DNA of 64,000 bases, taken from positions 1-64,000 of the forward strand of contig CBFIDK010000007.1 in the NCBI GenBank assembly GCA_965661345.1, in the 5' to 3' direction. This DNA is from GCA-2862585 sp965661345. GTDB taxonomy: Bacteria > Bacteroidota > Bacteroidia > Flavobacteriales > UBA7312. Numbering within the stretch: the stretch's first letter is position 1; each line of letters opens with the position of its first letter. Positions 60,271-64,000 of the stretch are shown here, one piece after another. The translations under genes were made by a program, and so were the position numbers. The notes beneath the pieces were generated by a model. That model saw nothing but the letters and a program-made list of their open reading frames with translations. It was not told where the DNA came from and ran no database searches.

Positions 60271-62186
60271 TGAGAGTATTACTATTGTTATTGTGTTGTT
60301 CAACACTTCTTATTGCCCAAGAAAATTGTAACCTTGAGGTGAATCTTGCTTCCAAAAAAAATTACAATAAAGCCAAACGTTTAGTCGAAGACCGTCGCTA
60401 TTCAGAATCAATGAAATACCTTAATAAAGCGGTAGCTGAACAGGCAGATTTTGCTGACGCATATTATTTGAAGGCTAGAATTTACCTCATCAAAGAAAAG
60501 ATTGAACTCGCTGAAGAAAATTTAGAGCTAACTATAACGCATTGCCCAATGTATTCCCCTTCGGTTTATTTATCCTTGGCGGAAATAAATTTTGAAAAAA
60601 AACAATTCGATAAATCCATCAACTACCACAAAACCTTTTTGCAATTTATGGGAGTCGATGAAGAAAAAAAGGCAGAAGCAAGACAGCAAATTAAGTTAGC
60701 CACCTTTTATCAAGACATGTATTCTAATCCGGTGCCATACAGTCCATCACCAGTAAAAGGCATTTCTACGTCAAATGATGAGTATTTGTGTGCTTTATCA
60801 CCCGATAATGAAACTTCCTATTTTACAAGAAGAAAGGTAAAGCAAACAGTGGGGATGCTGCGGCCAGAAACAGTCGAAGAATTTACCTATTCAACACTGA
60901 AAGATGGGCAATTTCAAGAAGGCAAAGAGATGCCTTATCCTTTTAACATGAGAAAGAATGAGGGTGGGCCTTGCCTGACTGTTGATAATAGAGAATTGTA
61001 TCTTACGGTGTGCGCCAATGAAAGAGGCTATAATAATTGTGATATTTACTATTCCTATAAGAAATACGAAAATTGGTCTGAACTTGAAAAGTTAAAATAT
61101 CCCATTAATAAATCCGATAGTTGGGAGTCTCAACCAACCATATCATCCGATGGTAAAACACTAATTTTTAGCAGTATAAGGCCAGAAGGAATAGGCGGAG
61201 CAGATTTGTACAGTGTTACTAAAGATGAGCAAGGAAATTGGGGCGAAATAGAGTCTTTGTCAATAAACACTAAGGGAAATGAAAAGTCTCCTTTTCTGCA
61301 TCCAGATAGTGAAACCTTATATTTTTCCTCAGATACTCATTTGGGTCTGGGCGGTTTAGATATTTTTTACTGCAAAAAAGACAGTAGCGGAAAATGGTCA
61401 ACGCCAAAAAATATAGGTTATCCAATTAATACCGATAAAGATGACCTCGCTTTTTTTGTTAGTGCCGATGGAGAGAAGGCCTATTTTTCTTCAAATAAAC
61501 TATCTGGAGTTGGTGGATGGGATTTGTACGAATTTCCATTGTACAAGAAAGCAAGGCCAGAGAAAATTATGTTTTTGAGAGGAGAAGTTAAAGGGGAGTA
61601 TGACGAGATGCTTTTTGATGCCGTTGTTGAGGTCAAGTCCATTAAAACAAATAAAGTCCAACAGATTAAAGTAAATCAAGAATCAGGCCAATACGTTGGT
61701 GTAGTTACGGTAGACGATGATGAGGATTTGATGGTAACGGTTAAGAGTAAAGACTACGCCTTTAATTCTCAATACATTTCTTCAGAAAATATTTATTCAA
61801 CGCCTCAAGATTTTAATTTTAAGATGCAATCTATCGAAGAGGACAAAGCGTTTAGAATCAATAATATTTATTTTGATTCAGATGCTTATGAGTTAAATGA
61901 GCAGGCGAAAATCGTTTTAAACAGCTTTATTGACTTTATGGATTTTAATTCGACCATTGAAGTAGCCATACATGGGCATACGGATGATGTTGGTGATCAA
62001 TTGTCAAATCAGGAACTGTCATCTAAGCGAGCAAAAAAAGTCCATGATTATCTGATCAATGGGGGAGTTTCTGTTGATAGGTTATCCTACAAAGGATTTG
62101 GAGAAAGTAAAGCTTTGGTGCCTAATGATTCAGAAGAAAATAGGGCGGTAAATAGACGAACAGAGTTTTATGTCGTTAAGAAATAA
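60270..62186 (+). CDS. OmpA-family protein with TPR, PD40 propeller and CRD (PorE-like)
   Basis: The 638-residue protein has a signal sequence (MRVLLLLLCCSTLLIAQ). TPR helices follow at about 25-145, a WD40-like PD40 beta-propeller at about 160-430 (TISSDGKTLIFSSIRPEGIGGADLYSV, PFLHPDSETLYFSSDTHLGLGGLDIFY) and a carboxypeptidase regulatory-like domain at about 435-515. A C-terminal OmpA peptidoglycan-binding domain runs from about 525 (IYFDSDAYELN, NRAVNRRTEFYVV). This order is that of PorE, which anchors the T9SS complex to peptidoglycan in Porphyromonas. Many Bacteroidota carry several such proteins, so orthology is unproven. Confidence 0.85.
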   Translation: MRVLLLLLCCSTLLIAQENCNLEVNLASKKNYNKAKRLVEDRRYSESMKYLNKAVAEQADFADAYYLKARIYLIKEKIELAEENLELTITHCPMYSPSVYLSLAEINFEKKQFDKSINYHKTFLQFMGVDEEKKAEARQQIKLATFYQDMYSNPVPYSPSPVKGISTSNDEYLCALSPDNETSYFTRRKVKQTVGMLRPETVEEFTYSTLKDGQFQEGKEMPYPFNMRKNEGGPCLTVDNRELYLTVCANERGYNNCDIYYSYKKYENWSELEKLKYPINKSDSWESQPTISSDGKTLIFSSIRPEGIGGADLYSVTKDEQGNWGEIESLSINTKGNEKSPFLHPDSETLYFSSDTHLGLGGLDIFYCKKDSSGKWSTPKNIGYPINTDKDDLAFFVSADGEKAYFSSNKLSGVGGWDLYEFPLYKKARPEKIMFLRGEVKGEYDEMLFDAVVEVKSIKTNKVQQIKVNQESGQYVGVVTVDDDEDLMVTVKSKDYAFNSQYISSENIYSTPQDFNFKMQSIEEDKAFRINNIYFDSDAYELNEQAKIVLNSFIDFMDFNSTIEVAIHGHTDDVGDQLSNQELSSKRAKKVHDYLINGGVSVDRLSYKGFGESKALVPNDSEENRAVNRRTEFYVVKK

Positions 62187-62215
62187 AAAAAAACCTGCAG
62201 AATTTGCAGGTTTTT
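62187..62215. terminator. Bidirectional terminator between the PorE-like gene and rplS
   Basis: AAACCTGCA (62191-62199) pairs with TGCAGGTTT (62205-62213), with further A/T pairs outside. There is a T-tract on the plus strand and an A-run upstream that serves as a T-tract for the minus strand, so it can stop both converging transcripts. Confidence 0.88.
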
Positions 62216-62233
62216 ATATTGTAGGGAAATTGA

Positions 62234-62581
62234 TTAATTTCTCTTTTCTTTAATTCTTGCTTTCTTACCGGTAAGACCTCTTAGGTAGAAGATTCTTGCT
62301 CTTCTTACAACACCAACTTTATTGATTTCAACTTTTTCAACAGCAGGTGACGATATTGGGAATATACGCTCAACACCAATTCCATTAGAAATTTTACGAA
62401 CTGTAAATGTTTGATTATTCTGATGGCCTTTGCGTTGAATAACAACACCTTTAAAAAGCTGTATTCTTACTTTCTCACCTTCAGTAATTTTGTAGTGTAC
62501 CGTTACAGTATCACCAGCACTGAAGTTTGGGAGGTCGTTTCCCTTTAAAGATTCACTTTCTACGTATTTTATCTGTTCCAT
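62234..62581 (-). CDS. rplS: 50S ribosomal protein L19
   Basis: L19 is at the 30S-50S interface. The 115-residue protein has FSAGDTVTVHYKITEGEKVRIQLFKGVVIQRKG, FTVRKISNGIGVERIFP and the basic end RRARIFYLRGLTGKKARIKEKRN. It follows trmD after a 93-nt gap that includes a short CCCTT/AAGGG hairpin (62601-62612) and a near-match promoter box, TAATATTG (62624-62617). Confidence 0.97.
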   Translation of the reverse strand: MEQIKYVESESLKGNDLPNFSAGDTVTVHYKITEGEKVRIQLFKGVVIQRKGHQNNQTFTVRKISNGIGVERIFPISSPAVEKVEINKVGVVRRARIFYLRGLTGKKARIKEKRN

Positions 62582-62674
62582 TTCGGTAAATTTATTCGCT
62601 CCCTTAAAAGGGATTGCAATATTACGATATAATTTTTAATAAAAGCACCTTTTTTTTATGAAAAAAATATGGGT

Positions 62675-63349
62675 TTAATCTAATAAGTCAGGTCTTCTTT
62701 CTTTAGTAGACTTTATAGCTTGTTCGTGTCGCCATTCTTCAATTTTGGGAAAATTACCTGAAAGTAAAAGTTCAGGTACCTTCCAGCCATTATATTCTGC
62801 CGGTCGGGTATAAACGGGGGGAGCTAGCAAGTTGTCTTGAAAAGAATCGGTTAATGCTGAGGTTTCGTCCGAAATCACACCAGGAATTAATCGAATAATA
62901 CTGTCACATAATACCGCTGCGGCAAGTTCGCCGCCTGTAAGTACGTAATCGCCAATGGAAATTTCGTGAGTAATGATATGGTCTCTAATGCGTTGGTCAA
63001 CGCCTTTATAATGTCCGCAAAGAATAATGATATTATCGAAAGTGGAAAAGTGGTTGGAAATTTTTTGGTTCAACCGTTCGCCGTCGGGGCTCATGTAAAT
63101 AATTGCATCGTAATGTCTTTGGCTTTTAAGTTGTTCAATACAGTCTGCAATTGGTTGAATTGTTAGCACCATTCCTGCGCCTCCGCCAAACTGATAGTCG
63201 TCTACTTTTTTGTGTTTATCGTTGGAGTAGGAGCGTATGTCATGAAGCACTATTTCGACCAGTTTTTTGTCTTTTGCTCGTTGCAAAATTGAATGGTCAA
63301 ATGGGCTGTGTAATAGCTCTGGATGAATAGTAAGGATGTCAATTCTCAT
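62675..63349 (-). CDS. trmD: tRNA (guanine-N1-)-methyltransferase TrmD
   Basis: TrmD methylates G37 of tRNAs next to the anticodon and prevents frameshifting. The 224-residue SPOUT protein begins MRIDILTIHPELLHSPFDHSIL and has the knot motifs IILCGHYKGVDQRI and EISIGDYVLTGGELAA, then the flexible linker LIPGVISDETSALTDSF. A TAACTTTG box ends 4 nt before the ATG. It pairs with rplS as in many bacteria. Confidence 0.96.
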   Translation of the reverse strand: MRIDILTIHPELLHSPFDHSILQRAKDKKLVEIVLHDIRSYSNDKHKKVDDYQFGGGAGMVLTIQPIADCIEQLKSQRHYDAIIYMSPDGERLNQKISNHFSTFDNIIILCGHYKGVDQRIRDHIITHEISIGDYVLTGGELAAAVLCDSIIRLIPGVISDETSALTDSFQDNLLAPPVYTRPAEYNGWKVPELLLSGNFPKIEEWRHEQAIKSTKERRPDLLD

Positions 63350-63353
63350 TTTT

Positions 63354-63361
63354 CAAAGTTA
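63354..63361 (-). promoter_or_regulatory. Promoter -7 box of trmD (TAACTTTG)
   Basis: TAACTTTG on the minus strand is an exact match ending 4 nt before the trmD ATG. Box, spacing and the four As in between are the same as at ung. Confidence 0.6.
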
Positions 63362-63600
63362 TACTATTTCTTTAAATGATGAAGTATATTAATGGATAAA
63401 ATTACAGACTGACATAATGTCAAAAAATTATTATAAATAATTCAAAATCAATATTATATGAAATTTATGTTAAGTTTTACTATTTGGATTAATTTGTGTT
63501 TGAACTGGTAAGATTTTAATAATGAGAAATCCCTTTAAAGCTGTCTTATAAGCTTTTTTTAATGTAATTTTACATACAACATACTTAAAACATTAAAACA

Positions 63601-64000
63601 TGAAAAGATTACTTTTAGTGGCTTCTTTGCTAATTTTTACAACAGCTTTTTGCCAGTCTCAGTCTTACATTGGGCAATGGACAAATAACGACACAACTTT
63701 TTTAGAAATTACGTCTGATAGTTTACTTTATTACGAGTTTGATTTTGGGTGCTATGTATCGCTAGGATACACATATACAGTTGTATTTGGTAATACTGTT
63801 AATGTAAATGTTGATGGTTTTCCCCTTCCATTTACTTTTGATTTGAGTTCTAATGATTCTGTTTTGACAGTCTATTCTGCTTTTGATACTACTGTATTTT
63901 ATTCAAATGCTTTTGATATAAATCAGTATACAGAATGCACTAATGGATGGACGTGTAATGCAACCGTTGGTTGTTTTGAAAATCTTTTTGGGGAATTTGA
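63601..64000 (+). CDS. Secreted protein of unknown function, N-terminal part
   Basis: The frame from the ATG at 63601 stays open to the window edge, so at least 133 residues are encoded and the end is missing. It starts with a signal peptide (MKRLLLVASLLIFTTAFCQ) and continues as a Thr/Asp/Phe-rich extracellular-type sequence (YIGQWTNNDTTFLEITSD, with several cysteines later). Many T9SS cargo proteins look like this, but the C-terminus that would show it lies outside. A near-match promoter box TAATTTTA is at 63565-63572. Confidence 0.8.

Noticed and set aside
1..64000. CRISPR arrays, insertion sequences, phage or conjugative genes
   Set aside because: No regularly spaced long repeats, transposase, integrase or phage-like proteins were seen. 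Gene content is conserved core metabolism throughout.

Overview
The window is AT-rich chromosomal DNA from a member of the Bacteroidota, most likely class Flavobacteriia. The support is: two proteins with type IX secretion (T9SS) C-terminal sorting domains; a candidate PorE-like T9SS accessory protein; repeated matches to the Bacteroidota -7 promoter motif TAnnTTTG just upstream of genes; A/T-rich rather than GGAGG-type sequence before start codons; and the order rplQ-carA-eno-gltA. Nearly all of it is conserved housekeeping DNA. I see no insertion sequence, phage, CRISPR array or integrated element.

Layout. 2-217: C-terminal end of a T9SS cargo protein, then a terminator. 325-18060: one promoter followed by a single 33-gene fusion of the str, S10, spc and alpha operons (rpsL to rplQ), with tuf and adk absent from their usual places. 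18091-21887: terminator, then carA-eno-gltA. 21886-24833: ubiD-type decarboxylase and purT. 24888-29880 (minus strand): ung, an L,D-transpeptidase, rmuC, rlmB, a DEAD-box helicase and a small membrane protein. 29925-34140: a 41-aa lipoprotein, ytxJ, lipA, then a 914-aa secreted BNR-repeat protein. 34147-35145: gapA. 35132-46483 (minus strand): a long run hemH-hemA-hemC-hemD-hemE-hemF-hemB-hemL-gatB-TlpA-like-lpxH, which carries most of the glutamyl-tRNA route to protoheme. 46484-46978: non-coding, holding a 21-bp-phased array of short palindromes. 46999-47073: tRNA-Val(GAC). 47125-49384 (minus): ribBA and tsaD. 49442-50569 (minus): a DUF2147 protein, a candidate small RNA and a DUF4442 protein. 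50630-52766: surE, a small membrane protein and lpxB. 52833-54901: comEC broken by a one-base frameshift. 54898-57841 (minus): hutI and ftcD of histidine degradation. 57916-62186: aroC, a dicarboxylate symporter and the PorE-like protein. 62234-63349 (minus): trmD and rplS. 63601 onward: start of a secreted protein cut by the window edge.

The most interesting signals lie between genes. (1) A compact minus-strand unit at 49934-50025 has its own TAnnTTTG box and a strong terminator about 70-80 nt later, and looks like an unannotated small RNA. (2) Short palindromes spaced at 21-22 bp lie about 125 bp upstream of the hemH promoter. (3) Several genes (ung, trmD, ubiD, aroC, the DUF4442 gene) have a perfect TAnnTTTG box ending only 4-7 nt before the start codon, which predicts leaderless or almost leaderless mRNAs. 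(4) comEC has a clear single-base disruption. I did not find a defence system, a secondary-metabolite cluster or an obviously new multi-gene system.
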